DNA from: Ferruginibacter sp.
GTDB taxonomy: Bacteria; Bacteroidota; Bacteroidia; Chitinophagales; Chitinophagaceae
Direction: 5' to 3'
Length of the DNA stretch: 64,000 nt
Assembly (NCBI GenBank): GCA_013141115.1
Contig: JABFRP010000002.1
Span: 372,001-436,000 of the forward strand
In this document: positions 24,728 to 33,984 of the stretch, piece by piece
How the letters are laid out: the number at the start of each line of letters is the position of its first letter
How positions within the stretch are numbered: the first letter of the stretch is position 1
Notes under the pieces: model-generated
Seen by the model: only the letters and a program-made list of their open reading frames with translations
The model's database searches: none
What the model was told of the DNA's origin: nothing
Position numbers and translations under genes: made by a program

Positions 24728-25573
24728 ATGAAAACAAAACAACTTGTAACCCTGATGGCAATTGCCTTTTTTGCCTTTTCTTTAAGCTCTTGTAAAAAAA
24801 ATACAGAGGCTGCTGTAGAAGAAATTGAAACAACATTTGAAATAAGCGGCGACCAGGCTGTTGCCGATAATCTTACCCAGGATGCTGTAGATGTGATGGA
24901 AGAAGCTGCAGCAAAAAATAATTTATTAGGCGCCACCCCTTCCGGCTCTACCACCACTACTAATAACTGGTTACCTCCCTGCGTTATCATCACTGTAACT
25001 GGTAATTTTCCTGCAAAAAACATAAAACTCGATTTTGGCACCGGTTGTACCAATAATGGAATTTTTCGCAAAGGAATAATGAATATTGTATTAACAGATT
25101 CTATACGCAATAGCGGCAGTGTTGCCACAATTACATTCGACAATTATTATGTAAATACTTTTAAAAAAGAAGGCACTATTACATGGACCAATACCAGTAC
25201 TCCAAATGTACGCAGCTGGAACCGCCAGGTAGCTAATGGAAAAATTACAGCGGCAGATGGCAAGTATTGGTTACACACTTCTAACATGGATATTACACAA
25301 ACAGCCGGTGTAAATACTCCACTAAACATTACTGATGATGTATTCTCTCTTTCCGGTACTAAAACAGTAACTAATGCCGCAGGTAAAAGCAGAACAAGTA
25401 CTACACAAACTCCGCTGCAAAAGAAAACCAGTTGCAGTAATATTGACCAGGGTATTTTAAAAGTACAAGGCCCTAATCATTATGCATTAATTGATTTTGG
25501 CGATGGCACCTGTAACAATCTTGCCACCATTTCTATTGACGGCAGAGCTGCAAGAACAATAGTTTTAAGATAA
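24728..25573 (+). CDS. Lipoprotein, paralogue 3
   Basis: 281 residues; signal peptide ending at lipobox LSSCKKN. By eye more than half of the residues match paralogue 2 in the same order, including GDQAVADNLTQDA, NIVLTDSIR, FKKEGTITWTNTS and ISIDGRAARTIVLR. The tandem order with its own terminator suggests a recent duplication. No known domain recognised. Confidence 0.82.
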   Translation: MKTKQLVTLMAIAFFAFSLSSCKKNTEAAVEEIETTFEISGDQAVADNLTQDAVDVMEEAAAKNNLLGATPSGSTTTTNNWLPPCVIITVTGNFPAKNIKLDFGTGCTNNGIFRKGIMNIVLTDSIRNSGSVATITFDNYYVNTFKKEGTITWTNTSTPNVRSWNRQVANGKITAADGKYWLHTSNMDITQTAGVNTPLNITDDVFSLSGTKTVTNAAGKSRTSTTQTPLQKKTSCSNIDQGILKVQGPNHYALIDFGDGTCNNLATISIDGRAARTIVLR

Positions 25574-25593
25574 AAATATTAATGCTCTATTTT

Positions 25594-25628
25594 AAAAAGC
25601 TGCTTCAAAAAAATGAAGCAGCTTTTTT
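25594..25628 (+). terminator. Rho-independent terminator after lipoprotein 3
   Basis: AAAAAGCTGCTTCA, A-rich loop, TGAAGCAGCTTTTTT: a 14-bp stem with its U-tract. It lies just upstream of the gltX promoter. Confidence 0.9.
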
Positions 25629-25647
25629 ATACCGTTTACTTTAGGCT

Positions 25648-25655
25648 TATCTTTG
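25648..25655 (+). promoter_or_regulatory. -7 promoter element for gltX
   Basis: TATCTTTG matches the TAnnTTTG consensus and lies only 6 bases before the gltX ATG. If used, the transcript would be nearly leaderless. No clear -33 TTTG box is seen. Confidence 0.5.
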
Positions 25656-25661
25656 CCAGCT

Positions 25662-27176
25662 ATGAGTAAAGTAAGAGTAAGATTTGCACCCAGCCCAACG
25701 GGTGGTTTACATTTAGGCGGTGTACGTACCGTTTTATACAATTATTTATTTGCAAAAAACAAAGGCGGCGATTTTATTGTTCGTATTGAAGATACTGACC
25801 AAACCAGGTTTGTGGATGGTGCTGAGCAATACATTTTTGATTGCCTTAAATGGTGCGGTATTGAGCCTGATGAAAGCCCGCTGCATGGTGGCAATTACGG
25901 ACCCTACCGTCAAAGCGAAAGAAAAGAACAAGGTATTTACCAGCAGTATGCCGATCAATTAATAAAAGAGGGCCATGCCTATTATGCATTTGATACGCCG
26001 GAAGAATTGGAGCAAATTAGGAAGAAGATTCCGAACTTTCAGTACAATCAACATTATCGTGTTGCTTTTGGATTGCGTAATTCACTTTCTCTACCAGAAA
26101 ATGAAGTTAGTAATTTAATAGAAAAGGGTACGCCATACGTTATCAGAATAAACATACCGAAAGATATTATTATATCGCTCAAAGATATGATACGAGGAGA
26201 AGTAAGTTTTGACAGCTGGCAAATTGATGATAAGGTTTTACTGAAAGCTGATGGTATGCCCACTTATCATTTAGCAGTGGTGGTAGATGATTATTTAATG
26301 AAGATAACCCATGCCTTTAGAGGGGAAGAATGGTTGCCCAGCGCCCCTGTGCATGTATTGCTTTGGAAATATTTATTTGGCTTAGATAAAATGCCGGAGT
26401 GGGCACATTTGCCTTTAATACTGGGGCCAAGTGGAAAGTTAAGTAAAAGAGATGGTGCTAAATACGGTTTCCCGGTATTTGCAATGAACTGGTTTGATCC
26501 TAAAACAAATGAATTAACAGAAGGTTTTAAAGAGAAAGGTTTTTTGCCAGAAGCATTTATAAACCTGTTGGCTTTGTTGGGCTGGAATGCCGGTACGGAG
26601 CAGGAACTGTTTACCAAAGAAGAGTTGATTGAACAATTCAGCATTGATCGTGTGCATAGCGGCGGTGCCAAATTTGATTATGAAAAAGCTAAATGGTTCA
26701 ACCACGAGTGGATCAAGAAATCAGGTACAGATAGTTATAAGCTGCAGGCAAAAGCTATCTTTGAAGCCAATGGTATTACAATTACTGATGATGCTAAATT
26801 TGAAACTATTTTAAGTTTAGTTGCCGATCGTTGTACACTTATTCCTGATTTTTACACCCAGGCCATTTTCTTTTTTAAAACACCAGAAACTTTAGATGCA
26901 GATGCAGTAAAACCAAAATGGACCGAAGAAAAAAAAATATTTTTTACTGAATGGATTGATAAACTGCAGCTAATTGGTAATTGGGAATTAGTAACACTTG
27001 AAGATAATTTTAAAGAATTAGCCACAGCAAAAAACATTAAACCCGGCGAATTACAACTGCCTTTCCGCATTATGCTGGTAGGTGGCAAATTTGGTCCTCC
27101 GGTTTTTGTAATAGCAGCTGCAATTGGCAAAGAAGAAACCATTAAGAGAATTAAAAATGCTTTACAGCAATTTTAA
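25662..27176 (+). CDS. gltX: Glutamyl-tRNA synthetase
   Basis: About 504 residues from ATG 25662 (MSKVRVRFAPSPTG). A frame-open TTG nine bases upstream is less likely as start. The class I signatures are PTGGLHLGG (HIGH-like) near residue 12 and KLSKRDG (KMSKS) from K259. It charges tRNA-Glu (and perhaps tRNA-Gln) with glutamate. Its stop overlaps the convergent membrane-protein gene by 4 bases. Confidence 0.96.
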   Translation: MSKVRVRFAPSPTGGLHLGGVRTVLYNYLFAKNKGGDFIVRIEDTDQTRFVDGAEQYIFDCLKWCGIEPDESPLHGGNYGPYRQSERKEQGIYQQYADQLIKEGHAYYAFDTPEELEQIRKKIPNFQYNQHYRVAFGLRNSLSLPENEVSNLIEKGTPYVIRINIPKDIIISLKDMIRGEVSFDSWQIDDKVLLKADGMPTYHLAVVVDDYLMKITHAFRGEEWLPSAPVHVLLWKYLFGLDKMPEWAHLPLILGPSGKLSKRDGAKYGFPVFAMNWFDPKTNELTEGFKEKGFLPEAFINLLALLGWNAGTEQELFTKEELIEQFSIDRVHSGGAKFDYEKAKWFNHEWIKKSGTDSYKLQAKAIFEANGITITDDAKFETILSLVADRCTLIPDFYTQAIFFFKTPETLDADAVKPKWTEEKKIFFTEWIDKLQLIGNWELVTLEDNFKELATAKNIKPGELQLPFRIMLVGGKFGPPVFVIAAAIGKEETIKRIKNALQQF

Positions 27177-28669
27177 TTCTCTGGTGCAGCATACCACTTA
27201 CGATATAGTTTTCTAAATACTGGTTCTAATAAAATCAGTAATATAAGGCTGCCTGCTATTTCGGCAATTAAAAAATACAAAGCAGTGTTATCCGGTTCGG
27301 TTATTACCTGATTATTATATCCCGGCTCATAATAACGCCTGTATTTCATGGCTTCGTTTAATGCCACAAAAATTAAGGGCACAAACGGCGTCATAAATAA
27401 AAACAAATTCAATGCAATGCCTTGTATTGCCCGGCGTATTGAAGCTCCATAAATTGAAAGTGCAATGCAGGCAAACAATGCATAATATACAATCATAAAA
27501 GAAAGGATGGCCGTTTCATCTCCATTGCTCATTACCATCATCAGCCCGGTAAAAATGGCTAAAATAACAGCAGTTAATACAGAAAGAAAAAAGGTTTTAA
27601 TGGTAGTATGGCGGAAAATAAATACCAGTAATGTAATAATAAGTGTGGTGTAATAAAATACCCTTAAAAAAGAATCCCAGTTTTTTATCCAGCTATATTT
27701 TTTATTTACGGCATTATCTATTCCATTGTTTATTCTTTTTAAACTGTACCTTTTTTTTATTTTTTCTAAATAAGTATCGTTAGTGTACTCATCCGAACCT
27801 TCGTCGTAATAAGAATAGCGGCTACTTGCAGCATATTTTGTTTTTAACTCTTCCATGCGTTTTAACAAAGCAGGCCTGTCTGGTTTTTTATAATTCCTGA
27901 TTATGGTTCGATAAAATTCTGCTGAATAAATAATCTTTTGTGTGGCATAGTCATCTGCATCTCCGGAACTTACAAACAAATATTGCGGGCATTCAAAAAA
28001 AACATAAAGTGAATCATGTATTTTAACCACGCTATCTACCTGAAAAAGTTTTGTTCTTAACTCCGCAGTATCAATTTTATGATACTTTGGGCCGGCCACT
28101 TCCACAGCAATTGCAACAGTATCAGCCACTGTATATTCGTCTGAAATATTTATTATTGTATCTACCACCTTACAGGTATCCGCCTTCCATTCTAAAGGCA
28201 ACAGATCATACTCCAGCTTGCAAGCCGTGCTGTTTATCTCGTTAATATCATTTACAATTTCTTCGTTGCCAAATTGCTGGTTAGCCCTGTACGTTTCTAT
28301 TGCCGAAGGAATAAAACAAACTGCCACCATTGCTCCAATGCTTACAAAATATAAAGCAAAGCTTTTTAAACCGTCCCACATAAACCAGTTGCCATAACGC
28401 TTAAATACATTAAACCGTAAAAGATAGATCAACCAAAAAACAAATCCAATAAAAGCAACAAGGCCTATAAAAGTTACCCATCCCTCTATGCTGTTATACT
28501 GTTTGGCATCAAAAAATGCCAGGTAACAAAACACACTTAATGCCAATCCAAGTAAAACAGCAAACCAAATAACCAGGTGTGTTCTTGCCGCCCAGGTATT
28601 GGGTTTATTGCGCAATAATTTATCATCAAGCTTTTGTAAAAAAGATGGAACTAATGGCCTCTTACTCAT
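27173..28669 (-). CDS. Multi-spanning membrane protein, probable partner of the adjacent ABC ATPase
   Basis: 498 residues with about 3 membrane helices in the first 130 residues, a ~220-residue soluble domain (~130-345) and about 5-6 helices at the C-terminus. No family recognised. The start codon is 15 bases after the ABC ATPase stop on the same strand, so the two are likely one operon and one transporter-like complex. The large domain between helices is predicted outside the cytoplasm but has no motif I know. Confidence 0.7.
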   Translation of the reverse strand: MSKRPLVPSFLQKLDDKLLRNKPNTWAARTHLVIWFAVLLGLALSVFCYLAFFDAKQYNSIEGWVTFIGLVAFIGFVFWLIYLLRFNVFKRYGNWFMWDGLKSFALYFVSIGAMVAVCFIPSAIETYRANQQFGNEEIVNDINEINSTACKLEYDLLPLEWKADTCKVVDTIINISDEYTVADTVAIAVEVAGPKYHKIDTAELRTKLFQVDSVVKIHDSLYVFFECPQYLFVSSGDADDYATQKIIYSAEFYRTIIRNYKKPDRPALLKRMEELKTKYAASSRYSYYDEGSDEYTNDTYLEKIKKRYSLKRINNGIDNAVNKKYSWIKNWDSFLRVFYYTTLIITLLVFIFRHTTIKTFFLSVLTAVILAIFTGLMMVMSNGDETAILSFMIVYYALFACIALSIYGASIRRAIQGIALNLFLFMTPFVPLIFVALNEAMKYRRYYEPGYNNQVITEPDNTALYFLIAEIAGSLILLILLEPVFRKLYRKWYAAPEN

Positions 28670-28684
28670 AAATTAATATTGCGG

Positions 28685-29833
28685 TTAAAAAAAACGTTTG
28701 GTGCTGTAAGTAATATCTCTGAAATAAGTAACAGCAATATTTGCTGCCACAATGGTACTTATTATTTGCTGCGGCGATAGTACGCCTGAAGTAATGGTAT
28801 AAAACCCGCCGTTAAACTGCAATTCAACATTGCAATCTCCAAATAATGCAATGATACTTTCCCGGCTTGCTGCGGTTTCAAACTCTATGGCGTTGCTGGT
28901 AATTTTTTCTGCTTTATCATTACTGCTGTACAAACAATTGCCTTGCTTAATAAAGATCACCGTATCGGCAACTTTTTCCACCTCATGCAATTGCTGCGAA
29001 CTTAAAATAATACCCATCGGATTATGTGCCCCTTTGGCCATAAAGATGAGGTCGGTTAAAATAGTTTGCTGCGCATTAATATCCAGGTTAGCCAATGGTT
29101 CATCTAAAATTAACAGCTTTGGTTTTTGCAAAAGAATCCGTGCTATTTCAAACCGTGTGCGGTAGCCGCTGCTAATCTGGTTCCATGTAAGATGTGCATA
29201 GCTGCTGAGGTTTAAACGCTCCAGCATAAAGTTTACCATCAAATCATTTTTAGCACCATAAACACCCGCTATTGATGCGCTGAAATGCAAATTATCTTTT
29301 AATAATCCATACCATTTAGGAATGCGCTGCGGTATAAATGCAATATGATTTTTTACAGCATACGCATCAGGCTTTTGCAGTAAGTGATATTTTATTTCGC
29401 CATTATCCAAGGCCAGCTGCCCAGCAAGGCAACGTAATAAAGTTGTTTTACCATTTCCATTTTCTCCCACCACGCCTAATACATTGCCCGTATTTACTGT
29501 TACATTAATAGGCTTTAAACTAAAGCCGCCACCACTATATGTTTTAGAAATTTTTTCGGCACTTATTAATGGATTGTTTTGATAGCTGATACCTGCATGT
29601 TGCTGTGTTGCCTGCTGCAAAATATGTTCCGCTTCGCTGATAAAATTATCCGGGATAGCTTTGCCTGATTTTGAATTTTCATTTTCATGATATCCCCTGC
29701 TCCAACTGATAGCATTTTCTATCAAAGTGTCATCGCCGGTATCCAAACAAAAATCCAGGGTTCGTCTTACTGCAACAGCATAATCGCCATGCTTTAAATA
29801 ACCAGCAATTTCGGTGGCAACAGTTGGAATCAT
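28685..29833 (-). CDS. ABC transporter ATP-binding protein with N-terminal extension
   Basis: 382 residues. The ATPase domain begins near residue 88: Walker A GENGNGKT at 123-130, a signature variant ISSGYRTRFEIAR (instead of LSGGQ), Walker B KLLILDEPLANLD. The first ~85 residues form a helical extension not found in ordinary ABC ATPases. The downstream gene encodes a membrane protein. Substrate unknown; an export or membrane-stress role is possible but not shown. Confidence 0.88.
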   Translation of the reverse strand: MIPTVATEIAGYLKHGDYAVAVRRTLDFCLDTGDDTLIENAISWSRGYHENENSKSGKAIPDNFISEAEHILQQATQQHAGISYQNNPLISAEKISKTYSGGGFSLKPINVTVNTGNVLGVVGENGNGKTTLLRCLAGQLALDNGEIKYHLLQKPDAYAVKNHIAFIPQRIPKWYGLLKDNLHFSASIAGVYGAKNDLMVNFMLERLNLSSYAHLTWNQISSGYRTRFEIARILLQKPKLLILDEPLANLDINAQQTILTDLIFMAKGAHNPMGIILSSQQLHEVEKVADTVIFIKQGNCLYSSNDKAEKITSNAIEFETAASRESIIALFGDCNVELQFNGGFYTITSGVLSPQQIISTIVAANIAVTYFRDITYSTKRFF

Positions 29834-29933
29834 AAAATTAAGATGAAGGGTAAATTAGTATAATGCAAAATAGCAAAGTATTACAGATATTTACAGAATA
29901 GATTTACTTTTACAAAACTTTAATTATTGCTAG

Positions 29934-30347
29934 ATGGAAAACAACAGGCCTTTAAGAGTTTTGGTTGCCAAAGTTGGTTTGGATGGCCACGACCGTGGCG
30001 CCAAAGTAATTGCTACTGCTTTACGTGATGCCGGAATGGAAGTAATTTATACCGGCCTGCGCCAAACGCCGGAAATGGTGGTGAATGCAGCATTGCAGGA
30101 AGATGTGGATGCTATTGGCATCAGCATATTAAGCGGTGCACACAATACCGTTTTTCCAAAAGTAATTGCATTGATGAAACAAAAAGAAATGAATGATGTG
30201 TTGCTAACCGGTGGCGGCATTATTCCGGAAGATGATATGAAAGCACTGAATGAAATGGGCGTAGGAAAATTATTTGCCCCCGGTACTAATACACACGAAA
30301 TTGCAGATTATATAAAGGAGTGGGTAAAAAAACATCGCAGCTTTTAA
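29934..30347 (+). CDS. Stand-alone cobalamin-binding domain, acyl-CoA mutase small-subunit type
   Basis: 137 residues, only the B12-binding Rossmann domain. The DxHxxG motif is DGHDRG at 17-22 with H19 as lower axial ligand; SILSGAHNT and [11 protein letters not shown] follow, as in methylmalonyl-CoA mutase C-termini. It would pair with a separate catalytic subunit (methylmalonyl-, isobutyryl- or a related acyl-CoA mutase) not in this window. A methylmalonyl-CoA epimerase gene is 27 kb away. It overlaps the convergent TRIC-type gene by 4 bases. Confidence 0.88.
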   Translation: MENNRPLRVLVAKVGLDGHDRGAKVIATALRDAGMEVIYTGLRQTPEMVVNAALQEDVDAIGISILSGAHNTVFPKVIALMKQKEMNDVLLTGGGIIPEDDMKALNEMGVGKLFAPGTNTHEIADYIKEWVKKHRSF

Positions 30348-30946
30348 ATATCCGGCAGCATTAATCTTTTTCTTTTTGAATAAATGCGTATGCCCATTAC
30401 CAATATTACACAAATAGTAAGATTAAGATTGGTGGATATACTGGTATGCTTTAGCAACACATAAATAAAACCACCAATGGCGCAAGCTGTTGCATACAGC
30501 TCTCCTCTTTTAAATAAATTAGGTACAGCATTGCAAAAAATATCTGCTATCAATCCGCCAAATGTTGCAGTAACCACTCCCATTATTAAAGCATACAGAT
30601 TATTCAAATCGTTACGCATGGCCACTTCTATTCCGGCTGCAGTAAACAAACCCAGCCCTGCAGCATCTGTATAAAAAATAGTTCGCTTAAACCTGTTCAC
30701 ATTTTCTTTAAGAAAAAAAGTAAATATAGTACCGGCACAAACTAATGCAAATGCAATATTATCGTTGATCCAGTTTACAGGTTTAATGCCAATCAGCAAA
30801 TCCCTTATTGTGCCACCGCCATAAGCCGAAACAAATGCCACTACCACGCCGCCAAAAACATCCATTTTAAATGTACGTGCTTTAAATGCTCCGGTAAGGG
30901 CAAAAACAAATATCCCTGTATAAGTTATAATCGTTAACACAGTCAT
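30344..30946 (-). CDS. TRIC / UPF0126 (YicG-like) membrane protein
   Basis: 200 residues with about seven membrane helices arranged as two UPF0126 repeats. Repeat 1 has ALTGAFKA and [14 protein letters not shown]; repeat 2 has [11 protein letters not shown] and [12 protein letters not shown]. Bacterial members are trimeric cation channels or glycine carriers of the inner membrane. Single gene, convergent with the cobalamin-binding gene. Confidence 0.9.
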   Translation of the reverse strand: MTVLTIITYTGIFVFALTGAFKARTFKMDVFGGVVVAFVSAYGGGTIRDLLIGIKPVNWINDNIAFALVCAGTIFTFFLKENVNRFKRTIFYTDAAGLGLFTAAGIEVAMRNDLNNLYALIMGVVTATFGGLIADIFCNAVPNLFKRGELYATACAIGGFIYVLLKHTSISTNLNLTICVILVMGIRIYSKRKRLMLPDI

Positions 30947-30999
30947 GTAATAAAGGTATAGAATTTATTATCTTCGGTATCTGTAAAAAAACTAACGAT

Positions 31000-31797
31000 A
31001 TGAGCTATCAAACTTTATTAACCCATTTAGATAACGGCATTTTTACAATAACCATTAACCGCCCCGACAAATTAAATGCTTTAAACAAACAGGTATTTAC
31101 TGATTTGGATGCTGCCGTTGATGAAGTATATAATAATGCAGATATTAAAACTGCCATCATTACCGGTGCCGGCCCAAAAGCATTTGTTGCCGGGGCTGAT
31201 ATAACAGAGTTTACAGGGTTAAATAAAGACGAAGCAATGGCTTTGGCCAAACGAGGACAAGATGTTTTTTTTAAAATAGAGAATAGTAAAAAACCAATTA
31301 TTGCTGCTGTTAATGGTTTTGCATTAGGTGGCGGTTGCGAACTGGCTATGGCCTGCCATTTTAGATTATGCAGCGAAAATGCAAAGTTTGGCCAACCAGA
31401 AGTTAATCTTGGTTTGATACCCGGCTACGGCGGTACACAGCGCCTTACACAATTGGTAGGTAAAGCAAAAAGTATGGAACTGCAAATGACAGCACATTTA
31501 ATTGATGCTACCGAAGCTTTACAATCAGGTTTGGTAAATCATGTTACTACTGCCGAAACTTTGTTGGAAAGAACGAAAGACATTTTAAATATTATTATGA
31601 GCAAGGCTCCTATTGCTATCAGCAAAATAATTGAGTGCATCAATATTGCTGTAGTAAGCGACAGCTCTTTTACCAATGGCAAAAATGGCTACGATAAAGA
31701 AATACAGGCATTTGCCGATTGCTTTATTACCGAAGATATGAAAGAAGGCACTGCTGCTTTTTTAGAAAAACGTAAGGCTAATTTTACCGGAAAATAA
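31000..31797 (+). CDS. Enoyl-CoA hydratase/isomerase (crotonase family)
   Basis: 265 residues. Oxyanion-hole loops and the two catalytic glutamates of true hydratases are present: E in ALGGGCELAM and E in FGQPEVNLGLIPG, 20 residues apart as in mitochondrial enoyl-CoA hydratase. It hydrates trans-2-enoyl-CoA in fatty-acid or amino-acid breakdown. An upstream TATCTTCG near 30977 resembles a -7 promoter element. A strong shared terminator follows. Confidence 0.92.
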   Translation: MSYQTLLTHLDNGIFTITINRPDKLNALNKQVFTDLDAAVDEVYNNADIKTAIITGAGPKAFVAGADITEFTGLNKDEAMALAKRGQDVFFKIENSKKPIIAAVNGFALGGGCELAMACHFRLCSENAKFGQPEVNLGLIPGYGGTQRLTQLVGKAKSMELQMTAHLIDATEALQSGLVNHVTTAETLLERTKDILNIIMSKAPIAISKIIECINIAVVSDSSFTNGKNGYDKEIQAFADCFITEDMKEGTAAFLEKRKANFTGK

Positions 31798-31802
31798 AAA
31801 AA

Positions 31803-31831
31803 CGCTGCTAACTTTTAAAAAGTTAGCAGCG
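31803..31831 (+). terminator. Bidirectional terminator between enoyl-CoA hydratase and fucosidase genes
   Basis: CGCTGCTAACTT / AAGTTAGCAGCG stem, flanked by A-runs on the left and right so that each strand has a T-run after the stem. It serves both convergent genes. Confidence 0.9.
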
Positions 31832-31848
31832 CAAAAAAAACTTAAGAC

Positions 31849-33972
31849 CTAATGGAATAAAACGGCAGCGGGTATTTCCATTTTAGTTTGTCCGCTTAAA
31901 TTAAAACTTACCTTTAATCCATTATCTCCTGCACTGTCAAAATAGATGAGTTTAATTTTATGCAATCCTTTTGCCAGCATTACCTTTTCTGTTTTTTCTT
32001 CTATTCCATGATTACCATTATTATCAACTATTAATTTATCATCAATATATAAAAGACTCCCATCGTCACTTTCAGTATAAAAATCATAAAGATCAGTTTT
32101 AGCTATACTTATATATCCGCTGAACACAAACCCAAATTTTGATTTTCTGCTTTTGTTATCAATACTAAAATTATTTACCTGGCCAGATTTTACAGGTTGC
32201 AATTGCTCTATTTTATACGCACTCATTTCTTCCGCTTCGTAATAACTGAAATTTAAACCACTTACAGCTTTACTAACTTTAGTTGATCTCATCAGCTCGT
32301 AAGCATTGATTGCTTTATCCTGTACAGCACTGCTAACCGCTCCTTCTTTTACAGCAATTGATTTTATATCAGCACTTGTTTTTACTAAAAATGGTTTGCT
32401 GTACAAATTAGATGATGCTGTTGGTATTGTACCATCAACAGTGTAATAGATACTTGCAGCTTGAGTTGCAGTAGTAATACTTACTAAAGGCTGTAAAGCC
32501 TTGTTATACTCAACATTTATTTTTGGTTTGGTAACAAAGCTGCCGTAGTTATCGATCTTTACAACAAACGCATAAGGCGCTTTTATTTTATTGGGATTAT
32601 ATTCCGGCAAACTTATCTCCACATCATTGCCAATTTGTTTCCACGCTGTATTTTCTTTGGTTGATAAGAAATTGATTTTACTAATAGCAGGAAGTACAAC
32701 ATCTTTCAACAGTAGTTTTTTATTATCAGGATATTTTGGAAAGATGGCATACAGCGAATTATTGCCGGCATTATAAGTATAAAAAATTTCTTTAACTGCA
32801 TAGCCAGGGTCGGGGTCAACAGTAATTTTCAGCAACATATCGCCACTGCGGTTTTTATAATTCCTGTTGCCATCGCTCCATTGAGAATTTATCTTCCAAC
32901 GGATAGTATTATAAATGGCTTCGCCATTTATTTTTAACCACTCGCCCATTTGCAATAAACGCTCTTGCATTACAGGTGGAATTTTTCCATGTTCATCGGG
33001 GCCAACGTCTAATAAAAAATTTCCGCCACGGCTTACTTTATCAATCAACTGCAATATTAATGATTGGGTAGAATTATAATCCCATGCATCTTCTTCCCTG
33101 TTATATCCATAGCTAAAACCCATGCCACGGCTTTCTTCCCACACATGATCTTCAAAATCCAGATCGGGCTGGTATTCCGGTGTGTAAATGCCGCCATGTT
33201 TAAAACGTAAGCCAGCACCCCAGCGATCGTTTACCACTACTTTATTTTTTACCACGCTTTCATTATACAACCAGGTTAAAAATTCTTTGCTCTTCCATAT
33301 TTCATCACCAGCTTCCCAATCCCCATCAGTCCAAAATACATCGGGCTGATAATTATTGATCAGTTCTTTCATTTGCGGCCACACATGTTCGGTAGCATAC
33401 TTATTTTTATCAGTTTTCCAGAGCGGATTAAACCATTCGTACAAAGAATAATACATGCCTGCATGAACGGAGGTTTTACGAACTGCTTTAAACAGATCGT
33501 TTATCAAATCTCTTTTTGGTCCTACATCCACTGCATTCCATTTAAAACCCCAGGTTTTATAGGCTTCCTTACTGGGCCACAGTGTAAAGCCATCGTGATG
33601 TTTAGAGGTGAGTACAATATATTTTGCGCCGCTCTGTTCAAATAGTTTTGCCCACTCATCAGGATTAAATAATTCTGCTTTAAAATCATTAGCCAGATCA
33701 TAGTAAGTTCTGTTGCCAAATTTTGTTTTATGAAATTTTTGGCGGGCTGTATCATTGCCTTGCAAGCCTTGCTGATACCACTCTGAGTAATCGCCTTTTT
33801 TACTCCAGCCCGGCACCGCATAAACGCCCCAGTGAATAAAAATGCCAAACTTGGCATCGGTAAACCAGGCAGGTATTGGGCGTTTATCAAGGCTTTGCCA
33901 TGTAGGTTGATAAGTTTGTGCAGTAACAAATGTTGTGCAAAAAAGTGCAAGCAATACAATTGTTTTTTTCAT
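31849..33972 (-). CDS. Alpha-L-fucosidase, GH29, with PA14-like domain
   Basis: 707 residues with a signal peptide (ends FVTAQ). The GH29 barrel includes KFGIFIHWGVYAVPGW, SKHHDGF and the nucleophile region WTDGDWE with D216 as the probable nucleophile. After the catalytic part come a chitobiase-type C-terminal fragment (YYTVDGTIPTASS) and a PA14-like domain (ESDDGSLLYIDDKLIVDN), which usually binds carbohydrate. It should release terminal fucose in the periplasm or outside. The gene is 12 bases downstream of a second GH29 gene. Confidence 0.93.
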   Translation of the reverse strand: MKKTIVLLALFCTTFVTAQTYQPTWQSLDKRPIPAWFTDAKFGIFIHWGVYAVPGWSKKGDYSEWYQQGLQGNDTARQKFHKTKFGNRTYYDLANDFKAELFNPDEWAKLFEQSGAKYIVLTSKHHDGFTLWPSKEAYKTWGFKWNAVDVGPKRDLINDLFKAVRKTSVHAGMYYSLYEWFNPLWKTDKNKYATEHVWPQMKELINNYQPDVFWTDGDWEAGDEIWKSKEFLTWLYNESVVKNKVVVNDRWGAGLRFKHGGIYTPEYQPDLDFEDHVWEESRGMGFSYGYNREEDAWDYNSTQSLILQLIDKVSRGGNFLLDVGPDEHGKIPPVMQERLLQMGEWLKINGEAIYNTIRWKINSQWSDGNRNYKNRSGDMLLKITVDPDPGYAVKEIFYTYNAGNNSLYAIFPKYPDNKKLLLKDVVLPAISKINFLSTKENTAWKQIGNDVEISLPEYNPNKIKAPYAFVVKIDNYGSFVTKPKINVEYNKALQPLVSITTATQAASIYYTVDGTIPTASSNLYSKPFLVKTSADIKSIAVKEGAVSSAVQDKAINAYELMRSTKVSKAVSGLNFSYYEAEEMSAYKIEQLQPVKSGQVNNFSIDNKSRKSKFGFVFSGYISIAKTDLYDFYTESDDGSLLYIDDKLIVDNNGNHGIEEKTEKVMLAKGLHKIKLIYFDSAGDNGLKVSFNLSGQTKMEIPAAVLFH

Positions 33973-33984
33973 TATAGCAAAATT

